Source: Pelagibacterales bacterium SAG-MED38 (GTDB lineage: Bacteria; Pseudomonadota; Alphaproteobacteria; Pelagibacterales; Pelagibacteraceae). Taken from it: 53,333 nucleotides of DNA. Where the stretch lies: positions 1 through 53,333 of the forward strand of contig JACWEH010000006.1 in assembly GCA_014653585.1 (NCBI GenBank), given 5' to 3'. The stretch's first letter is position 1, and each line of letters opens with the position of its first letter. Both the position numbers and the translations under genes were made by a program. The notes under the pieces are model-generated. The model was not told the DNA's origin. It saw only the letters and a program-made list of their open reading frames with translations, and made no database searches. This document shows positions 42,826 to 50,874 of the stretch, one piece after another.

Positions 42826-42961
42826 TTTTTATAAATCCTATTGAAACAAATATTTGAAATATTTTCAATAATACACTTCAAAAACTTTTAAAAATTATAA
42901 ATATTTCGAGTTTCAACTCTTACGTGATTTACTTAAATTCTTTGAATGATTAAAATCAAGT

Positions 42962-43132
42962 ATGAAAAAGTTAATTTTTTTCGTATTTTTTTTAGGCTTA
43001 AACTTGCAGTTTTTTGTTCAAGCTGACGATATTAAAGAGTTTGAAATTGAAGGGATGAGTATTGGGGATAGTGCATTAAATTTTATAAAAAAAGACTATC
43101 TTCTAGCCCATAAACAAGATTGGTTTCAATAG
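42962..43132 (+). pseudogene. Truncated secreted protein (N-terminal part of a larger family), 56 aa
   Basis: A clear signal peptide (residues 1-20, ending VQA) is followed by DDIKEFEIEGMSIGDSALNF and a stop after 56 codons. The DIKEFEIEGMSIGDSAL start looks like the opening of a larger secreted protein family that I recall from SAR11-type genomes, in which members are considerably longer. Downstream to 43240 all frames are short and AT-rich, so no remaining C-terminus is visible. A relic is more likely than a small functional secreted peptide. Confidence 0.5.
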
Positions 43133-43240
43133 TAGTAATATCAGCAATCTTATACTAATAATAAGATAAATTAAAAATGTTATTTATAAAATTAATTTTG
43201 TTTTAATTTTATTATTTAAGAAATAGTTTATTTAGCTTAA

Positions 43241-43876
43241 ATGCGAAAATTTAAAAAACTAGTCTTAGCTTGTGATGGCGAGGGTGCAAGTGGTAAAAGC
43301 ACTGGAGCTAAACTTATATCCAAGAAATATGGATTATTATTAATTAATTCAGGTTTAATTTATAGATATTGTAGTAAATTAATTATTCAAAATAGACCAA
43401 AAAATAAAATTTTGTTTTTAAAAAAAAAACTAAAAAAGACATCCTATAAATATATTACTAAACAGAAACTTCATTCAGAGGAAATCAGTAAACATGTTGC
43501 AATAATTGCTAAAAATAAAAAAGTAAGAGAGATTGTTAATGTCATGCAGAAAAAAATTATTAGTTCTAATAAAAAAATTTGTGTGGAAGGTAGGGATATT
43601 GCGAGCAAAATATTAGCCAAAAATCCCAAATATGACTTAGCTTTTTATTTTAAGTGTAATTTGAATGAAGCAAGTAAAAGAAGATGGTATGATCTAAAAA
43701 AATTAATTCCATTAAAAGAGATTAAAAAATCTTTGAGAGCTCGTACTTTGATGGATAAAAAAAGAAAAAATAGCCCATTAGTCAAAGTAAATGATGCAAT
43801 TTTAATAAGAACAGACAAATTAGATAAAAACCAAGTTCTTTCTAAGATGTCTAAGCATATAGAGAAACTTATTTAA
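43241..43876 (+). CDS. Cytidylate-kinase-like protein (divergent)
   Basis: 211 residues. The P-loop is DGEGASGKST (residues 12-21), followed by LINSGLIYRYCSKL in place of the usual DTGAxYR. CVEGRDIASKILAKNP is the conserved CMP-kinase EGRDI stretch, and FKCNLNEASKRRW with SPLVKVNDAILIRTD completes the family pattern. CMP kinase makes CDP/dCDP from CMP with ATP. The Asn in place of Asp-Thr and a highly basic composition mark it as divergent, perhaps a paralogue of a canonical cmk elsewhere. It stands alone, convergent with the MFS gene. Confidence 0.78.
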   Translation: MRKFKKLVLACDGEGASGKSTGAKLISKKYGLLLINSGLIYRYCSKLIIQNRPKNKILFLKKKLKKTSYKYITKQKLHSEEISKHVAIIAKNKKVREIVNVMQKKIISSNKKICVEGRDIASKILAKNPKYDLAFYFKCNLNEASKRRWYDLKKLIPLKEIKKSLRARTLMDKKRKNSPLVKVNDAILIRTDKLDKNQVLSKMSKHIEKLI

Positions 43877-43887
43877 ATCTCTCTATT

Positions 43888-45162
43888 TTACTCTTTAATT
43901 GGTTCCTCAATAGGTTCTGTTGTAGGGTTAAGCTCAATTCCAGCTGGTGTAATTGTTTGAGGCATAGCAACAAATTGAGAATCTGGATTGTCAACAGTTT
44001 CTCTGACTTTCATTCTATAAATTCCAAAAACACCTATTAAAGAATGAAAGAAAAATAAAAAAATAAAAAATCCATTAGAACCGACAAGATCCATAAATAT
44101 TGAGCATAAAAAAGGACCAGCCATTGCACCTAAACCAAAGGTGAATTGAAGGCCTGCCCCTGCAGCAACAAATTTATCTTTTGTGATATAATCATTGGTA
44201 TGTGCAAGAATTAATGAAAACATGGGTAAACTACAAAAAGAAAACAAAATAAAAAATATATAAAACCATGTTTTACTAGTTGCTAATCCATCAGGTAAAT
44301 ACATTTGCCCTGATACAAATATTGTTATTAAAGCAAAAATTGCAGCTCCGAAAGTAGACGAGACTATTACCTTTCTTCTATCATAAACATCAGATATTTT
44401 TCCTATAGGAAATTGGGCAATTGCGCCAGAGATTGCTAGTAAAAAAGTTACAATTGAAATTTCAAAAATAGTAAAATTCATTGATGTTGCATAAACTGCT
44501 AGTAAAGTGAATAAAGCTGACTGTATCGTCCCATAAAAAAAAGAACTAACTATTCCAAATGGGGACACCTTATAAAGCTCATTAAAAGTCATAACATTAA
44601 TTTTTTTGAAAGTTGGTGGTTTTTTTTTAGTAAGTAAAATAGGTATTAATGCTGCTGAAGTGATTACAGAAACTAATATAAAAGGTTGGAAATTTTTTGG
44701 AGTACTGAAATTTAGCAAGAACATTCCAATACCAATTGAACCATAAAGTATGACCATATAAATTGATAAAACACTTCCTCTATTTTTATTACTGGATCTA
44801 TCATTAAGCCAACTTTCGGCTACTGTGTACATACAAACCATACTGACTCCAGTTAAGACCCTTAAAAGAAACCATATAAATGGATGAATTAAAATTGAGT
44901 GAATTAAAATTATTAATGATGCTAAAGATGCAAATGCTGCAAAAACTCTAACATGACCAACTTTTGAAATAACATTAGGAATTGTTGCTGCACCTATAAA
45001 ATATCCAATAAAATAACCTGACATAAAAAAACCGGTTGCTGTCAAACTAAATTCTTCCTGAACCGCTCTTACTCCGAGTAATGATCCTTGAAAACCATAG
45101 GCCATCATTATGAAGCTCATACCTAAGAATAATGCCCAAGAATTCTTTAAAACTTTATACAT
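43888..45162 (-). CDS. Major facilitator superfamily transporter
   Basis: 424 residues with twelve predicted membrane spans. The loop 2-3 motif region is GYFIGAATIPNVISKVGHVRVFAAFA, and the central loop is KKKPPTFKKINVMTFNELYKV. PIGKISDVYDRRKVIVSS after span 7 is the second copy of the MFS motif. The C-terminal cytoplasmic tail is acidic and Pro/Glu-rich (TPAGIELNPTTEPIEEPIKE). Substrate unknown. A 58-bp gap separates it from the upstream EamA gene on the same strand, so it may have its own promoter. Confidence 0.85.
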   Translation of the reverse strand: MYKVLKNSWALFLGMSFIMMAYGFQGSLLGVRAVQEEFSLTATGFFMSGYFIGYFIGAATIPNVISKVGHVRVFAAFASLASLIILIHSILIHPFIWFLLRVLTGVSMVCMYTVAESWLNDRSSNKNRGSVLSIYMVILYGSIGIGMFLLNFSTPKNFQPFILVSVITSAALIPILLTKKKPPTFKKINVMTFNELYKVSPFGIVSSFFYGTIQSALFTLLAVYATSMNFTIFEISIVTFLLAISGAIAQFPIGKISDVYDRRKVIVSSTFGAAIFALITIFVSGQMYLPDGLATSKTWFYIFFILFSFCSLPMFSLILAHTNDYITKDKFVAAGAGLQFTFGLGAMAGPFLCSIFMDLVGSNGFFIFLFFFHSLIGVFGIYRMKVRETVDNPDSQFVAMPQTITPAGIELNPTTEPIEEPIKE

Positions 45163-45220
45163 AAGAACGCGCTAATTATCCGCCGTTTACAAGTAAATCA
45201 AGTCTTAATTGTGACGGTAA

Positions 45221-46099
45221 TTAAGAATTCCTTAATTTCAAAAATGAGTGAATAGCAATGGTTGCTACTATTATAGCCCCTCCAAGTATTGTCTCAACGC
45301 TTGGCTGTTCTTTTATAATTAACCAAACCCAAATTGGACCTATAATCGTCTCTAGTAAGAAGAAAAGATTTACCTCGGCTGCTGGTATAAATCTTGGTGC
45401 AATTGTCACTAAAACAAATGGTATGGCAACACATAAAATACACATTAAGGGGACAATAATTAAGTCATTTTCTGTAAGTGCAAAACTCTCTATAAAAAAT
45501 AAAGCGAAAGTGGCCACAAAAAGTTTTCCAACCACTGCTGCTGGAACTAAATTTTTGAATTTAGCAGATCTAATTGTGATAGCACCAACAGCAAGACCAA
45601 TCGCAGTAATGAAGCCTAAAATATCACCATAAAAATTACCAAGTTTAAGAGAGTCAAAGAAAATATATAAAATAGCAGCAAACGTAACAATTACTGATAT
45701 CCAAGTTTTTTTATCAGAAGTTTCTTTTAGAAAAATTGCACTAAGTATTGCGGATAGCATTGGTGCAGTTGCTATCATTACTAGGGTATTTGCTACATTA
45801 GTATTTTGTATTGAAACTACAAAGGTAATATTTGTGATACTGAAAGTAGCTATATAAATTATACCATGGTAACCACTACTCAGAAGTATTTTAAAAAAAT
45901 TTAATTTGTAAATTATTAACATTACAAAAAAAACAGTTAAAAAAGGTATTATTCCTCTATAAAAAACAAGGCCCCAGGTATCTATATTTGAAATTCTGAT
46001 AAACAAAGAGTCCGGTGTGATAAACATTACAGCTATAAACGCAAGTAATGATCCTTTTTGTTGATCTGTTAGATCTCTCACGCTTTTAAATCTTTCCAA
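45221..46099 (-). CDS. EamA/DMT-family transporter coupled to gshB
   Basis: 292 residues, ten predicted spans. Start MERFKSVRDLTDQQKGSLLAFIAVMFITPDSLFIRI is followed by FYRGIIPFLTVFFVMLI; the second repeat has ETIIGPIWVWLIIKEQPS. Its N-terminal codons overlap the end of gshB by 22 bp. That link suggests transport related to glutathione, gamma-glutamyl compounds or their breakdown products, but nothing in the sequence fixes the cargo. Confidence 0.87.
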   Translation of the reverse strand: MERFKSVRDLTDQQKGSLLAFIAVMFITPDSLFIRISNIDTWGLVFYRGIIPFLTVFFVMLIIYKLNFFKILLSSGYHGIIYIATFSITNITFVVSIQNTNVANTLVMIATAPMLSAILSAIFLKETSDKKTWISVIVTFAAILYIFFDSLKLGNFYGDILGFITAIGLAVGAITIRSAKFKNLVPAAVVGKLFVATFALFFIESFALTENDLIIVPLMCILCVAIPFVLVTIAPRFIPAAEVNLFFLLETIIGPIWVWLIIKEQPSVETILGGAIIVATIAIHSFLKLRNS

Positions 46100-47013
46100 A
46101 AAGTTTTGGCAAGATTAATTTTTGAAATATCGAATAAAGTTTTTAATCCCGTAGGGGATGTAACATTAATATCTCCATTAAGTTTTTGATCAATAAAATC
46201 AATTCCTGCAAAATAAATTTTTTCTTTTTTTAAATCTTTTGCAATTTTTTTGGATATTCTTTTTTCAGAGGCTGTTAACTGAGTATTTTTTGCTATAGCA
46301 CCTTTGCTCATGTTACTTAGATACGAACCTTTTTTTGGGACTCTTGAAATTACCCCACATACCTTACCATTTATTAAAAAAACTCTTTTATCTCCTTTAC
46401 TTATTTTTGGTAAATATTTTTGACACATTATAAAACTGTGTTTTCTAATAAATTTGTTAATAAAGTTTAATTTAAATGCACTATGTAAGTGAATATCATT
46501 ACCACTAAAACTGTGAATTGGTTTTAAAATTACATACTTATTCTTTTTAAAAAAGTTTTTAATTTCGTGAACATTTTGACTAAAAATTGTGCTTGGCATA
46601 AATTTTTGATATTTAACAGAATAAAGTTTTTCAGAAACATTTCTTATGGATGTGGGATCATTGATAATTTTTACTTTTTTCTTAATCTTTTCAAGTATAA
46701 AAGTTGTAGAGATATACTCCAGATTAAAAGGAGGATCTTGTCTAATTAAAATATACCTACATTTTGTGAGATCTAATTTTTGTTTTTTTAAGATTTTATA
46801 AAATTTTTTATTGCTATAATTAAACTTAATAAAGAAACCTTTTGCGATAACTTTTGAATTTATAATTGATAGATCTTTAGGATCGTAAAAAAAAATTCGG
46901 TACTTCTTCTTTTGTACTTCATTTGCTAAAAATACACTCGTATCTGTTTTTGGATTAAGTTTAGAGGGGTGGTTTCCTTGTATAGCAACAATTTTATTTA
47001 TCATATAAAACAC
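46078..47013 (-). CDS. gshB: Glutathione synthase
   Basis: 311 residues, ATP-grasp fold. The N-terminus IVAIQGNHPSKLNPKTDTSVFLANEV is typical, ILIRQDPPFNLEYISTTFIL and INDPTSIRNVSEKLYSVKY are family hallmarks, and NVTSPTGLKTLFDI closes the active site. KPIHSFSGNDI stands where the usual GGxG ATP-binding loop is found and is a divergent form. It ligates gamma-glutamylcysteine with glycine using ATP. The start overlaps gshA by 20 bp; ATG 47004 is an alternative start. Confidence 0.9.
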   Translation of the reverse strand: MFYMINKIVAIQGNHPSKLNPKTDTSVFLANEVQKKKYRIFFYDPKDLSIINSKVIAKGFFIKFNYSNKKFYKILKKQKLDLTKCRYILIRQDPPFNLEYISTTFILEKIKKKVKIINDPTSIRNVSEKLYSVKYQKFMPSTIFSQNVHEIKNFFKKNKYVILKPIHSFSGNDIHLHSAFKLNFINKFIRKHSFIMCQKYLPKISKGDKRVFLINGKVCGVISRVPKKGSYLSNMSKGAIAKNTQLTASEKRISKKIAKDLKKEKIYFAGIDFIDQKLNGDINVTSPTGLKTLFDISKINLAKTFWKDLKA

Positions 47014-48310
47014 TTAAATCTTCGTTTTTAGAAAATTTACTAATCATATGATCTGCATTTGTAGTTTTATTATCAACCACTTTTTGTAAGTGATTTAAAA
47101 ATAAAGTTTCATTTTTAGCACTTTTATTAAGTATATCCCTACTATCCAATCCTTCTCTTGCGGTTTTTAATAAAATTGATGACCAGTAAAGAAGATCTTT
47201 ACCCATTAACTGTGTATTAAAACCTTTTTTAGGAGCATCTAAGTAAGCATTAATAATTTTATCTTTATCCCATGAAGAGATTATGTCATAAACATTATCT
47301 AAATTTCCGTATAACATTCCGATAAAAAATGCAGGTCCTGCACAAAGACAATCCCAACCGCAAGTATCCATAGATCTTAATTCAATGTATTTTTTTAATC
47401 TATTTTCAGTAAATATAGTGCTTAAATGTATAGAAAGATCACTTTCATTTGGAAGTCGATTAGAAATTTCACTTATTTTACCTTCCATAAAGTCTTTGAA
47501 AATATATTTCTTACCAGAGATATAATTTTGTTTTTCATGAAGAAATAAAATTGGAAAATTTATCACAAAATCAGCGTATTTTTCAAAATTTAAGTTTTCA
47601 AAAAATAATTTTGGGAGTCCTCCACGTGAAGTATTTTGCCATACTTTTGATCTATAAGATAAATAATTACTCTTTTTTTTTTCAACTATTGAAGAATTAG
47701 CAAACAAAGCAATTGAGATTGGAACAATTGAATTTACGATCTTAAATTTCTTAAAAAAGTCTTCCTCAGACGAATAATCAATATTTAATTGAGTGCCACA
47801 AGTTCTATACATCATATCTAAACTTAATTTACCACCTAATGGCATGTCCTTAGTCATTAGTTTATATCTTTCTTTAGGATTATTGGGAATTTCATCAAGT
47901 TTTGATATTGGGTCAAAACCGGTGCTTACAATATTTATGCCAAGCTTTTTTGTAACTTGTCTTAGTTCAAAAAGATAATCATGGGACTCTGCACATGCTT
48001 CGTGAATATTATTAAGTTTTTCGCCAGATAATTCAATTTGATTTCCTGGTTCAAGAGTAATATTTTTACCTTCTTTAGTCAAACCAACAATATTTTCTTT
48101 CTCTTTATTTGGACTCCAGCCAAATTCATTTAAAGCAGAAAACATTTCCCTCACTTTTGGATAGTCAATTCTTCTATTATTTTTGCTGTTAAATAAAAAC
48201 TTCTCATGCTCAATTCCAATTTTAAAATCTTTTTCATCTTTAATTCCAGATTTGAAGTATTCAATTATATTTTCTTTAGAAATAATCATATTAAAGATAT
48301 CAGCTTTCAA
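46994..48310 (-). CDS. gshA: Glutamate-cysteine ligase (plant/alphaproteobacterial type)
   Basis: 438 residues. The glutamate/ATP motif GIEHEKFLFNSKN is followed by ITLEPGNQIELSG, a strong signature. Further landmarks are MYRTCGTQLNIDYSSEEDF, TSRGGLPKLFFENL and ELRSMDTCGWDCLCAGPAFFIG. It makes gamma-glutamylcysteine, the first step of glutathione synthesis. The last 20 bp overlap gshB. The second Met (MIISKEN) is an alternative start. The upstream HD gene ends 4 bp away. Confidence 0.92.
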   Translation of the reverse strand: MKADIFNMIISKENIIEYFKSGIKDEKDFKIGIEHEKFLFNSKNNRRIDYPKVREMFSALNEFGWSPNKEKENIVGLTKEGKNITLEPGNQIELSGEKLNNIHEACAESHDYLFELRQVTKKLGINIVSTGFDPISKLDEIPNNPKERYKLMTKDMPLGGKLSLDMMYRTCGTQLNIDYSSEEDFFKKFKIVNSIVPISIALFANSSIVEKKKSNYLSYRSKVWQNTSRGGLPKLFFENLNFEKYADFVINFPILFLHEKQNYISGKKYIFKDFMEGKISEISNRLPNESDLSIHLSTIFTENRLKKYIELRSMDTCGWDCLCAGPAFFIGMLYGNLDNVYDIISSWDKDKIINAYLDAPKKGFNTQLMGKDLLYWSSILLKTAREGLDSRDILNKSAKNETLFLNHLQKVVDNKTTNADHMISKFSKNEDLSVLYDK

Positions 48311-48314
48311 AATT

Positions 48315-48872
48315 TTATATTGAAGAGTATGGTTTTCTTGAAAAAATTTTTTTTACAAAAGGTTCAAAAAAATTTAAGGGTAGCGATTTATAATTTGGAT
48401 CAAATGAATTTTGATCATATTTTTCACAAAAATCCACTGTATCTTGGTAATATTTATGACTTTTGTATTCATCTCTTTTATTTTTGTTACCTCCCAAATG
48501 ATGAGCATAGTAGTACAACTGAAACTCACCATGTTTTTCTATAATCCAATGTGTTTTATCGGACACATAAGGTTTAAGAATTGCAGCAGCATATTCTGAG
48601 TGGTTCATCGGAGCAAGCTCATCCCCGATATCGTGTAATAAAGCGGCAACTATCATTTCATCACTCTCACCATTTCTATAAGCTCTTGTTGCACTTTGAA
48701 GTGAATGTTCTAGTCTGGTAATTTGATAACCCTCCAAAGTTTCTGTAAGTCCAGACATAAATTTTAATATTCTATCTGCTGTTTTACTGGCGAAATTTTT
48801 TTCACGTTTATCAAGAAAAAGATAATCTTCTTTTGATCCATTTTTCATTTCAGTAAAACTTACTTTTTTCAT
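48315..48872 (-). CDS. HD-domain protein, COG4341/PhnZ-like
   Basis: 185 residues. A metal-dependent HD core is visible: LEHSLQSA (His56), LLHDIGDELAPMNHSEY (His80-Asp81 and His91), WIIEKHGEFQLYYYAHH (His114) and YDQNSFDP (Asp153). The order EH-LQ...LLHDIG...NHSE...KH...D resembles the PhnZ/TmpB-type mixed-valent diiron oxygenases and related predicted HD hydrolases rather than nucleotide phosphohydrolases. Possible substrates include phosphonates or other small organics. It lies between purF (3 bp) and gshA (4 bp), so it should be coexpressed with them. Confidence 0.65.
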   Translation of the reverse strand: MKKVSFTEMKNGSKEDYLFLDKREKNFASKTADRILKFMSGLTETLEGYQITRLEHSLQSATRAYRNGESDEMIVAALLHDIGDELAPMNHSEYAAAILKPYVSDKTHWIIEKHGEFQLYYYAHHLGGNKNKRDEYKSHKYYQDTVDFCEKYDQNSFDPNYKSLPLNFFEPFVKKIFSRKPYSSI

Positions 48873-48875
48873 AAA

Positions 48876-50357
48876 TTAATTGTTAGAGGCAGTGCTTAAT
48901 AAAGAGAGTTGTGTTATTTTACTATCTCCTAATTCATCTATAGGTTTTACAGGATAATCTCCCGTAAAATAATGATCTGTCAATTGTGGATAATCGTTAT
49001 CTCTTTTATCAAATCCAATTGCTCTATACATACCTTCGATGGATAAAAATTTCAAAGATTTAGCTCCAATATATTGGCAGATTTCATCATTATTCTTATT
49101 TGCAGCTAACAGCTCTTTTTTAGTTGGAGTATCAACCCCATAAAAATCTGGGTATCTAATTTCAGGACATGCAATTCTTACATGAACTTCTTTTGCACCT
49201 GCATCATAAAGCATTTTTACAATTTTATGTGATGTAGTTCCTCTAACTAAAGAGTCATCGAGCAAAACAATTTTTTTATTTTTTATTGTTGTTTGATTAG
49301 CGTTAAGTTTTAGCTTTACACCTAGGCTTCTTATTTTTTGACTAGGCTCAATAAAAGTTCTTCCAACATAATGATTTCTAATTAATCCGTGCTCATAATT
49401 TATATTAAGATGTTGTGCAAAGCCTAAAGCTGCAGCATTTCCAGAATCAGGAACTGGAACTATGATATCTGCATCGACATTATTTTCCATAGCCAATTCT
49501 TTTCCTAAATTTTTTCGGTGTTCGTAGGCAGTTTTACCATTCAAAATACTATCTGGTCTTGCAAAATAAATATATTCAAAGACACACGGTCTGACTTTTT
49601 TAGCGGGAAAAGGTTTGATACTATCTAATTTCTCATTTTCAATTAAAACTATTTCTCCATTTTCAACTTCCCGAATAAATTTGGCTCCAATAATATCTAG
49701 AGCACAAGTTTCGGACGCAAGAACATAACTATTTTTTAATTTACCTATTACCAATGGCCTTATTCCATGTGGATCTCTTACTCCTACCAATGAATTTTGA
49801 GTTAACATAACCAAAGCATAACCACCTTGAATTTGAAAAATTGCGTCAATTATTTTGTCGATTGTTTTCGATCTTTTTGATTTTGCGATTAGCTGAACTA
49901 TTGTTTCAGTATCAGAGGTAGTGTAAAAAATTGCTCCATCTTCTACAAGTTTGTTTCTTAAATAAATTGAATTAGTTAAGTTTCCATTATGAGCGACACC
50001 TATTCCACCAGCATTAGTATCTGCAAAAAAAGGTTGAATATTTCTCAATGTATTATTTCCAGTGGTACTGTATCGATTATGTCCAATAGCAAAGTTGCCT
50101 TTAAGATAATTAAGCACTTTTTCTTTATTGAAATTGTCTCCAACTAATCCAAATCTTTTCTCAGAATAATATTTTTTTCCATCAAACGTTACTATTCCAC
50201 AACCTTCTTGTCCTCGATGTTGTAACGAGTGTAATCCTAGTGCAGTTAGAGCAGATGCATCTTTAATATTACTGATCCCAAATATACCACATTCCTCTTT
50301 TAACTTTGGATTATAGATCTTCAATTTTCTCTCTTGATTCTTGATATGTTTTTTCAT
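48876..50357 (-). CDS. purF: Amidophosphoribosyltransferase
   Basis: 493 residues. A short propeptide-like N-terminus precedes Cys23 in EECGIFGIS, which becomes the catalytic N-terminal Cys. The glutaminase domain shows GHNRYSTTGNNTLRNIQPF and HNGNLTNS; the PRTase domain has IVPVPDSGNAAALGFA and VLLDDSLVRGTTSHKIV. It catalyses the first committed step of purine synthesis. The ATG overlaps cvpA by 47 bp; a TTG 33 nt downstream is a possible alternative start. The pairing cvpA-purF is conserved in many proteobacteria. Confidence 0.96.
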   Translation of the reverse strand: MKKHIKNQERKLKIYNPKLKEECGIFGISNIKDASALTALGLHSLQHRGQEGCGIVTFDGKKYYSEKRFGLVGDNFNKEKVLNYLKGNFAIGHNRYSTTGNNTLRNIQPFFADTNAGGIGVAHNGNLTNSIYLRNKLVEDGAIFYTTSDTETIVQLIAKSKRSKTIDKIIDAIFQIQGGYALVMLTQNSLVGVRDPHGIRPLVIGKLKNSYVLASETCALDIIGAKFIREVENGEIVLIENEKLDSIKPFPAKKVRPCVFEYIYFARPDSILNGKTAYEHRKNLGKELAMENNVDADIIVPVPDSGNAAALGFAQHLNINYEHGLIRNHYVGRTFIEPSQKIRSLGVKLKLNANQTTIKNKKIVLLDDSLVRGTTSHKIVKMLYDAGAKEVHVRIACPEIRYPDFYGVDTPTKKELLAANKNNDEICQYIGAKSLKFLSIEGMYRAIGFDKRDNDYPQLTDHYFTGDYPVKPIDELGDSKITQLSLLSTASNN

Positions 50358-50868
50358 TTGGAAAAACTTTTAATAAGTAATTACTACCTTTTTCAAGATA
50401 TGGAAAGGTGTATGATTTATCTAAATTTACCGGCCATTTGTCATAATTATATACGATATGTACACCTGAAAATATACATATGGAGATGATATAGGCTCGA
50501 ATAAATCCAAAAAAGAATCCAAATACAGTGTCTAAACTTCCAATACCGGTGTATTTGATTGCACTACTTATTCCCTTATTAATCAACAATATTAAAAAAA
50601 TTACTATAACAAAAATTGTTATTCCAAGTCCTATATCAAGTACATATTCATTATCTATTATATTTTTGACGTATGGTTTTAATCTAGGAAAAATTATTAA
50701 AGTTATTATGTATCCCAACAGCCATTTTGACATTGAAAGGATACTTAAGACAAATCCTTTACTGTAACATTTGATTAATGAGAGGATAGTTATCAATGTA
50801 TAGATTAAATCAATTACTGAAATCGAATTATAAATTTCTCCAAAAAATTCTATAGTTATTTCAAACAT
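50311..50868 (-). CDS. cvpA: CvpA family membrane protein
   Basis: 185 residues with four hydrophobic segments. The start ISVIDLIYTLITILSLIKCYSKGFVLSILSM-like text, followed by RLKPYVKNIID and TGIGSLDTVFGFFFGFIRAYIISI, is the CvpA/colicin V production pattern. Its role is not settled; it is coupled to purF in many bacteria. Six bp downstream of the RND gene and overlapping purF by 47 bp, it belongs to the minus-strand array. Confidence 0.87.
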   Translation of the reverse strand: MFEITIEFFGEIYNSISVIDLIYTLITILSLIKCYSKGFVLSILSMSKWLLGYIITLIIFPRLKPYVKNIIDNEYVLDIGLGITIFVIVIFLILLINKGISSAIKYTGIGSLDTVFGFFFGFIRAYIISICIFSGVHIVYNYDKWPVNLDKSYTFPYLEKGSNYLLKVFPNEKTYQESREKIEDL

Positions 50869-50874
50869 AGAGTT

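Noticed and set aside
45258..45632. 124-codon plus-strand ORF antisense to EamA
   Set aside because: Composition follows the complement of hydrophobic codons; no start signal; the EamA frame is clearly coding.
48206..48544. Plus-strand ORF over the gshA/HD-gene junction
   Set aside because: It overlaps two confidently assigned minus-strand genes and resembles random AT-rich translation.
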